A stretch of 64,000 bases of DNA from assembly GCA_020638635.1 (NCBI GenBank), contig JACKIE010000007.1, positions 1 to 64,000 on the forward strand, given 5' to 3'. The notes under the pieces were generated by a model. It searched no databases, was not told the DNA's origin, and saw nothing but the letters and a program-made list of their open reading frames with translations. How positions within the stretch are numbered: position 1 is the stretch's first letter; each line of letters starts with the position of its first letter. Below, piece after piece: positions 41,305 through 50,196 of this stretch. The DNA comes from Planctomycetota bacterium. Its GTDB lineage: Bacteria; Planctomycetota; UBA8742; UBA2392. The position numbers were made by a program, and so were the translations under genes.

Positions 41305-42132
41305 ATGCGCAAAATCATCGCGAGCATGGCCTGCCTCGCCTTCGTCTTCTGCGCGGCCGGCGTCGCGGCCCAGACCACCGGGACCTCGACGCTCTCCAGC
41401 AAAGACGCGAACAAGGCAGACGCTCACGACCGCCCCATCGGTGGTATCAACATCAAGCTGCCGGCGCCGACCGGCACCACGCAGCCCCCGGCTGAGCCGC
41501 CTCCGGCCCCCCCGGCTCCGCCGCCGCCCGCCCCGCCCAGCGAGGGTGAGGACATGCCGCCCGTGGAAACACCCCCCGACCCGCCCCCGCCCGAAGATCC
41601 GCCCACCTATTATGGTGAGCCGGTGCAGGGCAAGTTCGCCTTCGTGCTGGACGCTTCCGGCAGCATGTACGGCTCGCGCATCGCGACCGTGCGCGCCGAA
41701 ACCACCGCGACCATCGGCGACCTGACTGAAGACGACGAATTCGACTGCGTCGCCTACGGCAGCCAGTTCCCGGTCAGCCAGGACTACAGCAAGTTCATGT
41801 GGGGCACGCTGTTGCCTGGCAGCGACGGCAACAAGAGCAGCGCTATCACCTGGGTCAACGGCCCCAGCACCAACCCGGGCGGCGGCACGCCGACCTACGC
41901 CTGCCTCAAGAAGAGCTGCCAGGTGTACCCGGCAGATCTGGACAAGATGTTCCTGCTGACGGACGGCTACCCCAACGTCAGCGGCTCCAGCAGCCAGATT
42001 CTGGCGGACTTCCCGACTTGGTGGGCCAAGTTTGAGGACTGCGAACTGATCTGCGTATGCATCGGCGGCGGTGGCGCCAGCTTCATGCAGCAGCTCGCGG
42101 CTTTGGCCGGCGGCACCTACGTCGCGGCATAA
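41305..42132 (+). CDS. Secreted von Willebrand factor A protein, copy A
   Basis: The 275-residue protein has a signal peptide cut near residue 22 (AAQ-TT), a Pro-rich hinge (about 53-100, mostly PPAPP repeats with an acidic core) and a C-terminal VWA domain with a complete metal site: D116-x-S118-x-S120 (DASGSM), T195 and D220 (TDGYPN). Mature-part cysteines are C148, C200, C205, C246, C250 and C252. VWA domains bind partners through Mg2+. It is 90% identical (26 substitutions in 275) to the next gene. The ATG at 41305 has GGGAG eight bases upstream. No membrane anchor follows the domain, so it is likely released or held by partners. Confidence 0.92.
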   Translation: MRKIIASMACLAFVFCAAGVAAQTTGTSTLSSKDANKADAHDRPIGGINIKLPAPTGTTQPPAEPPPAPPAPPPPAPPSEGEDMPPVETPPDPPPPEDPPTYYGEPVQGKFAFVLDASGSMYGSRIATVRAETTATIGDLTEDDEFDCVAYGSQFPVSQDYSKFMWGTLLPGSDGNKSSAITWVNGPSTNPGGGTPTYACLKKSCQVYPADLDKMFLLTDGYPNVSGSSSQILADFPTWWAKFEDCELICVCIGGGGASFMQQLAALAGGTYVAA

Positions 42133-42177
42133 ACAACCTAGTGAACCGACAAGACCAGTCGGAACGCTTGGAGGAGA

Positions 42178-42199
42178 GGGGGAGCCGCAAGGCTCCCCC
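42178..42199 (+). terminator. Terminator hairpin after VWA gene A
   Basis: GGGGGAGCC/GGCTCCCCC with a GCAA tetraloop, 46 bases after the stop at 42132. A near-identical hairpin (GAAA loop) follows the second VWA gene, so the duplication includes the terminator. The rest of the 391-base spacer (42200-42524) holds no gene; it carries the promoter at 42456. Confidence 0.8.
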
Positions 42200-42455
42200 A
42201 GGCATTTAAACACGACCGCTCGAGGCGCGGATTGGCCGCCGCAGGGGAACGCGCCTGCACTCGGCCGCAGGGGTTGATACACGAGGCGCTTCACGCCACA
42301 TCGAACGTTCCCTTTCGGTAGCAACGACTGCCACGCAGCTGAATTGTCATGGCGCGATCTGGTTACGCTGGCGGTACGATTCCATAAGTCCTTGTGTAAT
42401 CAAAGGTTGAGCGTTAGCAGATGACTGCGCGTTTTCTTGCGTGACAATTAAGGAA

Positions 42456-42472
42456 TTGGCACGCTGAGTGCA
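42456..42472 (+). promoter_or_regulatory. Sigma-54 (-24/-12) promoter of VWA gene B
   Basis: TTGGCACG, four bases, then GTGCA: GG (42458-42459) and GC (42470-42471) are 12 apart; one base of the TTGCW half deviates. The distance from GC to the ATG at 42525 is 54, compared with 56 in copy A. The other leader sequence is not similar between the two copies, which makes the retained promoter more telling. Confidence 0.75.
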
Positions 42473-42524
42473 AAGTAATTGGCAGTTTCACCTGTCTACG
42501 ATCAAGTAAACTGAGGAGCTACTG

Positions 42525-43352
42525 ATGCGTAAGATTCTCGCAAGCATGGCATGCCTTGCTTTCGTGGTCTGCGCCGGAACGCTCGGGGCCCAGACTACCG
42601 GTACCTCGACGCTTTCCAGCAAAGACGCGAACAAGGCTGATGCCCACGACCGGCCGATCGGCGGCATCAACATCAAGCTGCCCGCCCCGACCGGCACGAC
42701 GACTCCGCCGGCTGAGCCGCCTCCGGCTCCGCCTGCTCCGCCGCCGCCTGCCCCGCCCAGCGAGGGCGAGGACATGCCGCCGGTGGAAACACCCCCCGAC
42801 CCGCCCCCGCCTGAAGACCCGCCCACCTATTACGGTGAGCCTGTGCAGGGCAAGTTCGTATTCGTGCTGGACGCCTCCGGCTCGATGTACGGTTCGCGCA
42901 TCGCGACCCTGCGCGCCGAGTCCACGGCGACGATCGGCGACCTGACCGAGGACGACGAATTCGACGTCGCGGCCTATGGCGGTCAGTTCCCCTCGACCCA
43001 AGACTACACCAAGTTCATGTGGGGCACCCTGCTGCCGGGCAGCGACGGCAACAAGAGCAGCGCCATCACCTGGGTCAACGGCCCGAGCACCAACCCGGGC
43101 GGCATGACGCCCAGCTACGCGTGCCTGAAGAAGTGCTGCCAGGTCTATCCTGCCGACCTGGACAAGTTCTTCTTCATCACGGACGGATACCCCAACATCA
43201 CCGGCTCGAGCAGCCAGATTCTGGCTGACTTCCCGACCTGGTGGTCGAAGTTCGAAGACTGCGAACTGATCTGCGTGTGCATCGGCGGCGGTGGCGCCAG
43301 CTTCATGCAGCAGCTTGCGGCACTGGCCGGTGGAACCTACATCGCAGCCTGA
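42525..43352 (+). CDS. Secreted von Willebrand factor A protein, copy B
   Basis: This 275-residue product has the same architecture as copy A: signal peptide, Pro-rich hinge and a VWA domain with an intact metal site (DASGSM, T195, TDGYPN). The Pro hinge is almost unchanged (one substitution), while changes cluster in the signal peptide and in three short stretches of the VWA domain (148-162, 194-204, 215-226). C148 is lost and a cysteine appears at 204, so the disulfide pattern may differ. The ATG has AGGAG seven bases upstream. The pair is a recent tandem duplication, and both copies appear functional. Confidence 0.92.
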   Translation: MRKILASMACLAFVVCAGTLGAQTTGTSTLSSKDANKADAHDRPIGGINIKLPAPTGTTTPPAEPPPAPPAPPPPAPPSEGEDMPPVETPPDPPPPEDPPTYYGEPVQGKFVFVLDASGSMYGSRIATLRAESTATIGDLTEDDEFDVAAYGGQFPSTQDYTKFMWGTLLPGSDGNKSSAITWVNGPSTNPGGMTPSYACLKKCCQVYPADLDKFFFITDGYPNITGSSSQILADFPTWWSKFEDCELICVCIGGGGASFMQQLAALAGGTYIAA

Positions 43353-43387
43353 TGCCGACGCAGCCGGACTCAAAGCTTGGAGGAAAT

Positions 43388-43409
43388 GGGGGAGCCGAAA
43401 GGCTCCCCC
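43388..43409 (+). terminator. Terminator hairpin after VWA gene B
   Basis: GGGGGAGCC/GGCTCCCCC with a GAAA tetraloop, 36 bases after the stop at 43352. It matches the hairpin after copy A apart from the loop. Confidence 0.8.
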
Positions 43410-43432
43410 AGGCACTTAAAACCCGGCGATCA

Positions 43433-43523
43433 GCAGGCAGGCAGTGGAAGTGTGAAGTCAGATGCAAACTGAAAGTCTGCTTTCCCACGCCCCGATCCGC
43501 CTCCTGCCACCTGCCACCTGACC
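43433..43523. repeat. Degenerate heptamer-repeat element
   Basis: The right side has clear 7-base units (CCTGCCA twice, then CCTGACC, 43503-43523). The left side (from 43433, GCAGGCA, GGCAGTG, GAAGTGT, GAAGTCA) keeps the 7-base rhythm with opposite strand bias but pairs poorly. It looks like an older member of the class at 9827, 24387, 33846 and 33954. Confidence 0.5.
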
Positions 43524-43546
43524 ACAGCCGGCTTTTTCGCTACAAT
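43518..43546 (+). promoter_or_regulatory. Possible sigma-70-type promoter for DUF1513 gene B
   Basis: CTGACC (43518-43523) and TACAAT (43541-43546) are 17 bases apart, 49 bases ahead of the ATG at 43595. The -35 half lies in the end of the heptamer repeat element. The match is fair, not strong. Confidence 0.35.
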
Positions 43547-43594
43547 CTGCGGCTCTAAGCCAGGGCGGCAGCGCGCTACTTGAAGGAACCGGAG

Positions 43595-44809
43595 ATGCCC
43601 GGCACGACCGACAATTCCCGCAGGCGTTTCATCAAGGCCGGAGCCGTGATGGGCGCTTCCCTGCTGATCCCCGCCTGCGGCGGCGGCAACGCACCCACCA
43701 ACCAGCCCGGCAACGCGCCCGACAACGGCGCAGCGCATACACCAGCCGGGCCCGTGCGGTTGGATCGCCTGGGCGTCATCGTCGGCGGCGGCGCCCTGCC
43801 CAAGGAAGGCGGCGGCAAAGAGTTCTACGTCGGCATCACCAACCTGGACGCCGCCGAGCCCCAGGCCAGGCCCGTTGCCGGCATCGGCTTCCTGGGCCAC
43901 GGCTTCACGCCCCGCACCGACAAGCCGCACGTCGTGATGGTCACCGAAAAGCACGGACAGGGCTGCCTCGAGCTAGACCTGCAATCCGGTAAAATCCTGC
44001 GCCGCGTCAAGGCCGGCCAGGGCCGCGAATTCTACGGCCACAGTTCCTTCAGCCCCGACGGCAAGCTGTGGTACTGCACCGAGGCCAACACCGAGGACGG
44101 CAGCTACGACGGCGTCCTGGCCGTGCGCGACGCCGACAGCATGGAGCTGCACGAGCGCACCTTCCCCACCCACGGCGTGTCGCCCCACGACTGCATCCTG
44201 ATTGACGACGGCGACACCCTGGTGATCACCAACGGCGGCGGGCCCGTGGACCACGCCGACGAGCCGGCCGGCGTCGCCTACGTCAACGTCAAAACCGGCG
44301 AGGCTCGCAAGCTGCTGAAGTTCAAGGACAGCAAGATCAACGCCGGCCATATCACCATGACCAGCAAGGGCGAGCTGGTCTGCGTGTCGGCTCCCCGCGA
44401 CGGCATCGCCGACACCAGCGACGATTGGCGCGGCGCCATTACCTTCTATCATCCCGGCGACGACCGCTTCGTCACGGCCGACGACCCGATCCGCGCGCGC
44501 ATGAAAGGCGAGACCCTGAGCGTGGCGATCCGCGAGGAGACCATGGTTGTGGGGGCGACCAACCCAGCAGGCAACCTGGTGACTTTCTGGGATTTCAAGA
44601 CAGGCAAGCTGATCAAGAGCCTCGATGGCTACAAGTCTCCGCGCGGCATTTCGCTGACGCTGGACGGCCGCTTCTTCGCGATCAGCCATGATGTGTACAC
44701 CCATGTGACGCTGATCGACGCGGAGACGCTGGAGCCGCAGGGCAAGCCGCTGGTGGACCAGTCGTTCATCTCCGGCTCGCACAACTTCGTGTTTGACCTG
44801 CCGGCCTGA
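43595..44809 (+). CDS. DUF1513-like Tat-type lipoprotein, paralogue B
   Basis: The 404-residue product has the Tat motif SRRRFIKAG, a lipobox-like end (LIPAC), a short Asn/Pro/Gly linker and a propeller-like domain. It shares with paralogue A the blocks FLGHGF/FFGHGV, REFYGHSSFSPDGKLWYCTE, YDGVLAVRDADSMELHER, SPHDCILIDDGDTLVITNGG and the C-terminal SGSHNFVFDL, which are typical of DUF1513. ATG 43595 has AAGGA upstream; a TTG 15 bases earlier was rejected. Both paralogues flank the Gfo/Idh and VWA genes. Function unknown. Confidence 0.87.
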   Translation: MPGTTDNSRRRFIKAGAVMGASLLIPACGGGNAPTNQPGNAPDNGAAHTPAGPVRLDRLGVIVGGGALPKEGGGKEFYVGITNLDAAEPQARPVAGIGFLGHGFTPRTDKPHVVMVTEKHGQGCLELDLQSGKILRRVKAGQGREFYGHSSFSPDGKLWYCTEANTEDGSYDGVLAVRDADSMELHERTFPTHGVSPHDCILIDDGDTLVITNGGGPVDHADEPAGVAYVNVKTGEARKLLKFKDSKINAGHITMTSKGELVCVSAPRDGIADTSDDWRGAITFYHPGDDRFVTADDPIRARMKGETLSVAIREETMVVGATNPAGNLVTFWDFKTGKLIKSLDGYKSPRGISLTLDGRFFAISHDVYTHVTLIDAETLEPQGKPLVDQSFISGSHNFVFDLPA

Positions 44810-44888
44810 ACGATCGGGCCGCGGCAGGCGCAGTGCTGACACACCCGACGTCATTCACCTTGCCATGCGTGTGTGGTACAAAACGCCT

Positions 44889-47159
44889 ATGTCCAAACGC
44901 GGCCAACAGCCTGAGCCCGACGAGGGCGAAATCCTGCGCGAGATCGCGACCCGCAAGATCGAAGCCGAGCGCCTGCGCGTGCGGCAGCTTGCGGAGGACA
45001 ACGAGAAGATGCGCACGCTGGCCGCGGACCTGCAGCGCAAGATCAGCGTCGCCAACGCCCGCGTGGCCGAGCTCGAGAAGAAGCTGAAGCTTTCGCTGAC
45101 CGAGAAGGACAAAGAATTCAAGGGCGAGCTCAAGGAGGAACGCGACCGCCTGCTGGCCGAGATCAAGGACCTGAAAGAAGGCCACAAGCTCGAGCTGCAG
45201 CGCGAGCGCGACCGCTGGGAAAAGAAGCTGAATGACCTGGACGCCCGCCACGCAAAGGACCTGGAGCGCGCCACCCAGAAGGGCGCGCGAGAGATCGAGA
45301 AGCTGGCCGGGGTAACCGATTCCGTCGGCCAGCAGCTCGAAGATCTGCGGGAGGAACTGGAGCAGGAACGCCAGATCCGCCAGGCCGCCGAAGCCCGCCT
45401 CAAAGCGCTCGACACCACGGCCAAACGCATCGGCATTCGCAGCGGCCAGCTTACGGGCTTCGAGGTGGACAGCCCCGAGGAGCTGCTGGAGGTGCTGGGC
45501 GAAGTTGACGCCGAGCTGCCGCTCAAGGTCATGCGCGACGCCGTGCGCGAGCTGCGCTCCGCGGCTGCCAACGTCGAGCGCGCGTTTGCCCAGGCCGTAA
45601 AGACCGACGACGCGCGCCAGGAGCTGCATGACGCGGGCGTGAACTTCGCCGCGGCCCGCGAGCTGCCGGACACCGACCGGCTGCCGCCGGCGCCCGCCAT
45701 GCTGGTCGAGGAAGCCTTCGCGCTGGTCTCCGAGGAAGTGGCGGATCGCATCAAGGGCCGCCACTACTCGACACTGGTCAGCGCCATGGCCAACGAGCTG
45801 GTGCGCGTGCTGCGCAATCAGCGCGAAGACCTGGGCAAGCTGCAGCGCCTGGTCGAGATTGCCGAGGGCACTGAACTCGCAACGTCGGCCCGCCTGCTGC
45901 TCAAGGGCGCAACCGGCCACCAGCAGGAAATCGCGGCCGCCAAACTGATCGCCGAGGAACTGCGCCAGGTGCAGGCCGAGGCGCGCGAGCAGAAGGGCAA
46001 GGTCAAGAAACTGTACGCCAGCGCCGAAAGCGGCATGGCCGGCGAATGGGCGGTAGAGGCCATGCAGGCGCTGGCCCAGCTGAAGAAGCTGCCGGCGCCT
46101 GATCGCGAAGCAGTGAAGCGCCCGCTGTACCACCGCGTGGTGGAGGGGGCCAGGCTGGTGCAGGAGCGCATCGACAGCGCCGTCAACCTCGGCGCCGAGG
46201 CGGAGGCCGCCGTGCGCGAGGCCGACGAGTCGTTTTCCGCGCTGGAGGGCCTGGTGGCGGCGGCCCAGGAGCTGCTGGTGGCGGCGCGCCGCGAGCTGAT
46301 GAGCAAGGTGCAGGGCGAGCAGGACGTGCGCCTGCGCATCCAGGCGGCACGAACGGCGTTGATGGAGCTGGGCAAGCGCGGCAAGCGCGCCGCCGCCATC
46401 TTCGACGAGCAGATGAAGGGCCTCGACATGCTGCTCAACCAGTGGAAGGCCACCTACCAGGCGTACTCAGGTCTAAGCCGCGACATGGACCGTATCGAGA
46501 CCAGCATCGAGGGCAGTATGCTGGATTTGAACCAGCCCCTCGAAAGCGAAACCGGCAAGCGCCTGTACCAGATCATCCACGACCTGTCGGAGCACCTGCC
46601 CGAGTTCAGAAGCATCAACGTGATGCGTCAGCGCTTGTTCTTCCACCTCGAGAATCCCAAGCAACGAATCTTCGAGCTCAAGCAGGTGCGCGAAGCCGCC
46701 GAACGCGTGCTGCGCCAACTCGGCAACGTAGCGCCCAACGACCACACCGCGAACTGGCAGCTCGTGATGGCTCGCCTGTACGACATCTGGGCCTACCTGG
46801 AGGAAGTGCGTGGCGGCACCCACAGCCAACTCGCCGTGGCTGCGGAACAGATCGAGCCGCAGATGGCCGACGTGATGGTCTGGATCAGCAGCAGCAACGT
46901 GGACCTGCTCACCGACGCCGAGCGCGACGAGGTGATGTACACCACGGCCTATGTGCGCAAGCTCAAGCGCGCGGTGCTCGGCATCCATGACCTTGCGCAG
47001 CAAAGCGGCGGCTCGGAGGCCGTGTTGACGGCCCAGTTCGAGCACCGGCTGGACACCCTGCTGTTCCCGCTGGAATGGCAGCACGTGGTGGCGCGCGTTG
47101 ACGGCTCGTACGAAGAAGCCGACGTGAATCCGCCCACGGAGCGGGAACCGCGCCGGTAA
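44889..47159 (+). CDS. Large coiled-coil protein of unknown function
   Basis: The 756-residue protein is cytoplasmic by prediction (no signal, no membrane helix) and almost entirely helical. The first 180 residues are a charged coiled coil (REIATRKIEAERLRVRQLAEDNEKMR and following heptads); the rest is Ala/Leu/Glu-rich helical bundles without a known motif. The start is uncertain: ATG at 44889 (MSKRGQQPEP) was chosen since upstream codons are unlike the rest and no ribosome site exists at any option. It follows DUF1513 B by 79 bases and could be co-transcribed. A structural or scaffold role is possible but cannot be shown. Confidence 0.8.
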   Translation: MSKRGQQPEPDEGEILREIATRKIEAERLRVRQLAEDNEKMRTLAADLQRKISVANARVAELEKKLKLSLTEKDKEFKGELKEERDRLLAEIKDLKEGHKLELQRERDRWEKKLNDLDARHAKDLERATQKGAREIEKLAGVTDSVGQQLEDLREELEQERQIRQAAEARLKALDTTAKRIGIRSGQLTGFEVDSPEELLEVLGEVDAELPLKVMRDAVRELRSAAANVERAFAQAVKTDDARQELHDAGVNFAAARELPDTDRLPPAPAMLVEEAFALVSEEVADRIKGRHYSTLVSAMANELVRVLRNQREDLGKLQRLVEIAEGTELATSARLLLKGATGHQQEIAAAKLIAEELRQVQAEAREQKGKVKKLYASAESGMAGEWAVEAMQALAQLKKLPAPDREAVKRPLYHRVVEGARLVQERIDSAVNLGAEAEAAVREADESFSALEGLVAAAQELLVAARRELMSKVQGEQDVRLRIQAARTALMELGKRGKRAAAIFDEQMKGLDMLLNQWKATYQAYSGLSRDMDRIETSIEGSMLDLNQPLESETGKRLYQIIHDLSEHLPEFRSINVMRQRLFFHLENPKQRIFELKQVREAAERVLRQLGNVAPNDHTANWQLVMARLYDIWAYLEEVRGGTHSQLAVAAEQIEPQMADVMVWISSSNVDLLTDAERDEVMYTTAYVRKLKRAVLGIHDLAQQSGGSEAVLTAQFEHRLDTLLFPLEWQHVVARVDGSYEEADVNPPTEREPRR

Positions 47160-47585
47160 ACCGGCGCGGCACACCTCACGTCTTGGCTCGACCTCGAATT
47201 TCGGGTTTGGAATTGCGCCGTTGACGTGTGCAATTGCCGGCCGAGGTTGCGAGTTCGTCGCAAACTCCTTTTTTGAAGCAGTTACGACCACGGCACAAGC
47301 CTCTGCCCGGCTTCCACACATCCAGATTGCACAACAAAATGCACCTCGATCCAGAACATGTGCATTATGAACCATTGTTTAATTTTGGAACTCAACAGAT
47401 AATTGTTCTATATATCCTTTACTACTAATTAGTTGTGACGACTTACGCGTCCAATGAACGCAGATTAATACTTTAGGTTATCTACAATTACGCCTAAATT
47501 CACCCAAATGCACAGTGCATTTTGTTGTTGTTGTGCAATTTGCGGGGTACACCTAAGTAGTCGCCAACAAAAAAGGAGGTGTGCC
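47160..47585. other. AT-rich intergenic island with a 212-base inverted-repeat-bounded segment
   Basis: No gene is seen in these 426 bases. From about 47270 the composition turns sharply AT-rich against the GC-rich background. TTGCACAACAAAATGCAC (47327-47344) and GTGCATTTTGTTG...TGCAA (47515-47538) are inverted repeats that differ by one extra TTGTTG. They bound a 170-base AT-rich interior, resembling a small non-autonomous mobile element or a large regulatory region. AAAAAAGGAGGT at the right end is the ribosome site of the subtilase gene. Confidence 0.7.
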
Positions 47586-50066
47586 ATGAAAACTCTCTTC
47601 AACATCCGCAGCCTGATGGCCTGTCTCGCCCTCGCTGCAACCTTCGCGCCCGTAGCCGGCGCCCAGGTCCGCCCCACCCTGTACGGCCAGCCTGAGCTCA
47701 ACCGCGACAACGGCGTCAAGATCAAGTCCGGCATCGAGCCCATCCTCACCCGCCTGGGCCAGCTCGCTGAGGCCGGATACGACTGGCGGGAGTACGCCAC
47801 CACTGCCGGGCTGGAGATGGACGATTCCGGCCTGATCGTGGAGATCACGGTGGACGCACCCGCCAAAGTGTTCAACCCGGACCTGGCGTTGCTCGACGTC
47901 ATCCAGGTCGTGCACCACGACCATGCTGACCCGTCTCAGACGACGCCGCTCGAAACTGCCCGGGTACGGATCAACCCCGAGACCCTGGCTGAACTCCAGC
48001 TGGAGCTCTCGGTGCGCCAGCACATCGTGAAGATTGAGGCTTATCGCCGGCCTGTCGCAAACTCCTTCGGGGACATCATCGGCGAAGGGCTTGAGGCCAT
48101 GCTGGCCGACGGCTATCACCGCGCCGGCCTGACCGGCAAAGGTGTGCGGGTGGCCGTCATCGACATAGGGTTCGGCGGGATCGACGCCAATGCGGTCGAG
48201 ACCGGTGATGTGGATCGTATCGTCACTCAGCTGAACCTGGACCAGGACAGTGAGACCCACGGAACATCGATGATCGAGGTGCTCCGGGACATCGCCCCCC
48301 ACGCCGAACTGAAAGCCTATCGTCTGGACGCCGGCCTCGACGTGCTGAGCGCTGTCCATGACGCCATCAACTCGAAGATCGACCTGATCGTCTGTCCGCT
48401 GTCCTGGTTCGATCTGCCGGGCCGGGGCCTGGCGGCCGAAGCGGCCCGCCTTGCCGTGAGCCACGGAATCCGCTGGGTGAACGCCGCCGGCAACTTCGGC
48501 GACGGGCGGTACTTCGAGTCGGAGGGCGCGGCCGCCGTGGAAATCGGCACGGAAGCCTTCATCACCTTTGACGAGGAAATGAGCGATCCCTACCAGTTCA
48601 TCAATGAATTGGCCGACGGCGAACGCTTCGAAATCCATCTGGCCGTGGATCGCAACGCCGACCAGACTGCCTTGTCCCTGGAACTGTACAGCTGGGACGG
48701 CATGAGCAACCAGTTCGTGCTCGAGGCCCAGGGCGACCCGGATGCGGCTCACCAGGTCATCAGCCATGTGTATGCCGATGGCATGTACATGTTCCCCATG
48801 ATTCGGCTGATCGGTCAGGGCGGCACCCCGGCCCATCGCATGTTCGCCACCGCCGGTCGCCTGCACTTCGCCCAGGCCGCGGGCAGCCTGACCAACCCCG
48901 CGGGTGTGCCGGGCGTGATCAGCGTCGGCGCCGTAGACGCGGGCGACTACCCTGACGGCATCGCGCCGCTGGATTACAGCAGCCAGGGTGGCGGCCTGTT
49001 CAAGCTGGAACTGAGTCTCTGCGGGCCCACGAACTGCACCACCGGGATGAATGGCCCGCAGGGATTCTCCGGTACCTCGGCCGCGGCGGCCAACGTGGCC
49101 GGTCTGCTGGCTCTGCAACTCGCCGACCAGGGTCTGTCCGTCGATCCCCTGGGCCTGCTGAAGTACCTGCCCGTGGGCGACACGGAGACTGCCGGCGCCG
49201 GCGTCGTGATGGCCCTGATGGACGAGTACGAACCGGACAATACCGCTGACACGGCCACCGACATGGGCAAAGGCGGCTACTTGCTGGACGGCCGCTCCCT
49301 GAGCCCCGGCACCGACGAAGACTGGTTCAGCTTCACTCTGGAAGCGCCCATGAACGTGGAGTTCGTGATCGAGGGTGTGGTCGGAAGCTTCGAAGTGCTG
49401 GATCAGAATCTGACGATCGTGCACCAGGGTGCCGCTGTCTCCGGTGAATCCCGCGCACTGCCTGCCGGAACCTTCTTCATCCGGGTCTGTGCAGACGGCA
49501 CGGTCAGCCCGGAGTACAGCCTGATGGTGAACCAGTTCCTGGGCGGGCCTGAAGCTCCTCAGGCGCTGACCCCCGCCGGCAACGTGCTGATCACAGAGCA
49601 GGCGGTCACCCTGGCGTGGGCTCCAGCCATCGGCCCGGGTGTGATCATCCATCAGCTGCAGGTGGCGAAGGATGCCGGCTTCAAGAAGCTGGTCGCGAGC
49701 GCGACGGTCGAGGGTGCCAGCTTCGACTTCACGTCCGATGAAGCGGACCCGGATTCTGGCGAGATCACCTACTACTGGCGTGTGCTGGCCGAGAACGAGT
49801 ACGGCAGCAGCAACTGGAGTGAGGTGGCCGTGTTCCGCCAGAACCTGGGTGATGTGCACCTGGCGTCAGATGTGATCACCGATGCCGAACCCAACGGCGG
49901 TGTCACCGTGGTGACCCTGCTGGCGCCGGAGAGCCCTGAAGCGCAGGCCCAGCCTGAGGCCGCGGGTTGCACCACCGGCAGCTCGGGTTCGGGACTGACC
50001 CTGGCCCTGCTGGCGGCAATCGTCGCGGCGGCGCTGGTTCGGGCCCGTCGCAGGGAGGCCAGGTAG
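47586..50066 (+). CDS. Secreted subtilisin-like protease (S8) with PPC domain and Cys-type C-terminal anchor
   Basis: The 826-residue product has a signal peptide (cut near AGA-Q at 26-27), a propeptide-like region, and an S8 protease domain with all catalytic residues: D193 (VAVIDIGF), H225 (SETHGTSM), N303 (NAAGNF) and S498 (FSGTSAAAANVAG). A PPC-like domain (about 550-655, with DEDWFSFTLEAP) and a fibronectin-III-like region (to about 765) follow. The tail is CTTGSSGSG, a helix (LTLALLAAIVAAALV) and RARRREAR, nearly matching the tail of the protein at 27775-28317. The ATG has AGGAGGT five bases upstream. The protease would act outside the cell or at the surface. Confidence 0.92.
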   Translation: MKTLFNIRSLMACLALAATFAPVAGAQVRPTLYGQPELNRDNGVKIKSGIEPILTRLGQLAEAGYDWREYATTAGLEMDDSGLIVEITVDAPAKVFNPDLALLDVIQVVHHDHADPSQTTPLETARVRINPETLAELQLELSVRQHIVKIEAYRRPVANSFGDIIGEGLEAMLADGYHRAGLTGKGVRVAVIDIGFGGIDANAVETGDVDRIVTQLNLDQDSETHGTSMIEVLRDIAPHAELKAYRLDAGLDVLSAVHDAINSKIDLIVCPLSWFDLPGRGLAAEAARLAVSHGIRWVNAAGNFGDGRYFESEGAAAVEIGTEAFITFDEEMSDPYQFINELADGERFEIHLAVDRNADQTALSLELYSWDGMSNQFVLEAQGDPDAAHQVISHVYADGMYMFPMIRLIGQGGTPAHRMFATAGRLHFAQAAGSLTNPAGVPGVISVGAVDAGDYPDGIAPLDYSSQGGGLFKLELSLCGPTNCTTGMNGPQGFSGTSAAAANVAGLLALQLADQGLSVDPLGLLKYLPVGDTETAGAGVVMALMDEYEPDNTADTATDMGKGGYLLDGRSLSPGTDEDWFSFTLEAPMNVEFVIEGVVGSFEVLDQNLTIVHQGAAVSGESRALPAGTFFIRVCADGTVSPEYSLMVNQFLGGPEAPQALTPAGNVLITEQAVTLAWAPAIGPGVIIHQLQVAKDAGFKKLVASATVEGASFDFTSDEADPDSGEITYYWRVLAENEYGSSNWSEVAVFRQNLGDVHLASDVITDAEPNGGVTVVTLLAPESPEAQAQPEAAGCTTGSSGSGLTLALLAAIVAAALVRARRREAR

Positions 50067-50196
50067 GAACTGCCGCCCGGTCCGCGGCTGAGATCTGGCC
50101 TCGGTTGGCGACCGAAACGCCGTGCAAGGGCACACCAGCAGCGGCAACTGAAGCGGCAAAGAGTGGGGCCCGGGAACCTCCCGGGTCCCATTCCAT

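Noticed and set aside
41305..43352. Assembly artefact causing the VWA duplication
   Set aside because: The copies differ at 26 amino-acid positions and have different leaders and terminator loops, so they are real separate genes.
47553..49859. 768-codon open frame on the minus strand opposite the subtilase
   Set aside because: The plus-strand gene has signal peptide, catalytic residues and a strong ribosome site. The antisense frame is His/Gly/Val-rich with no family features.
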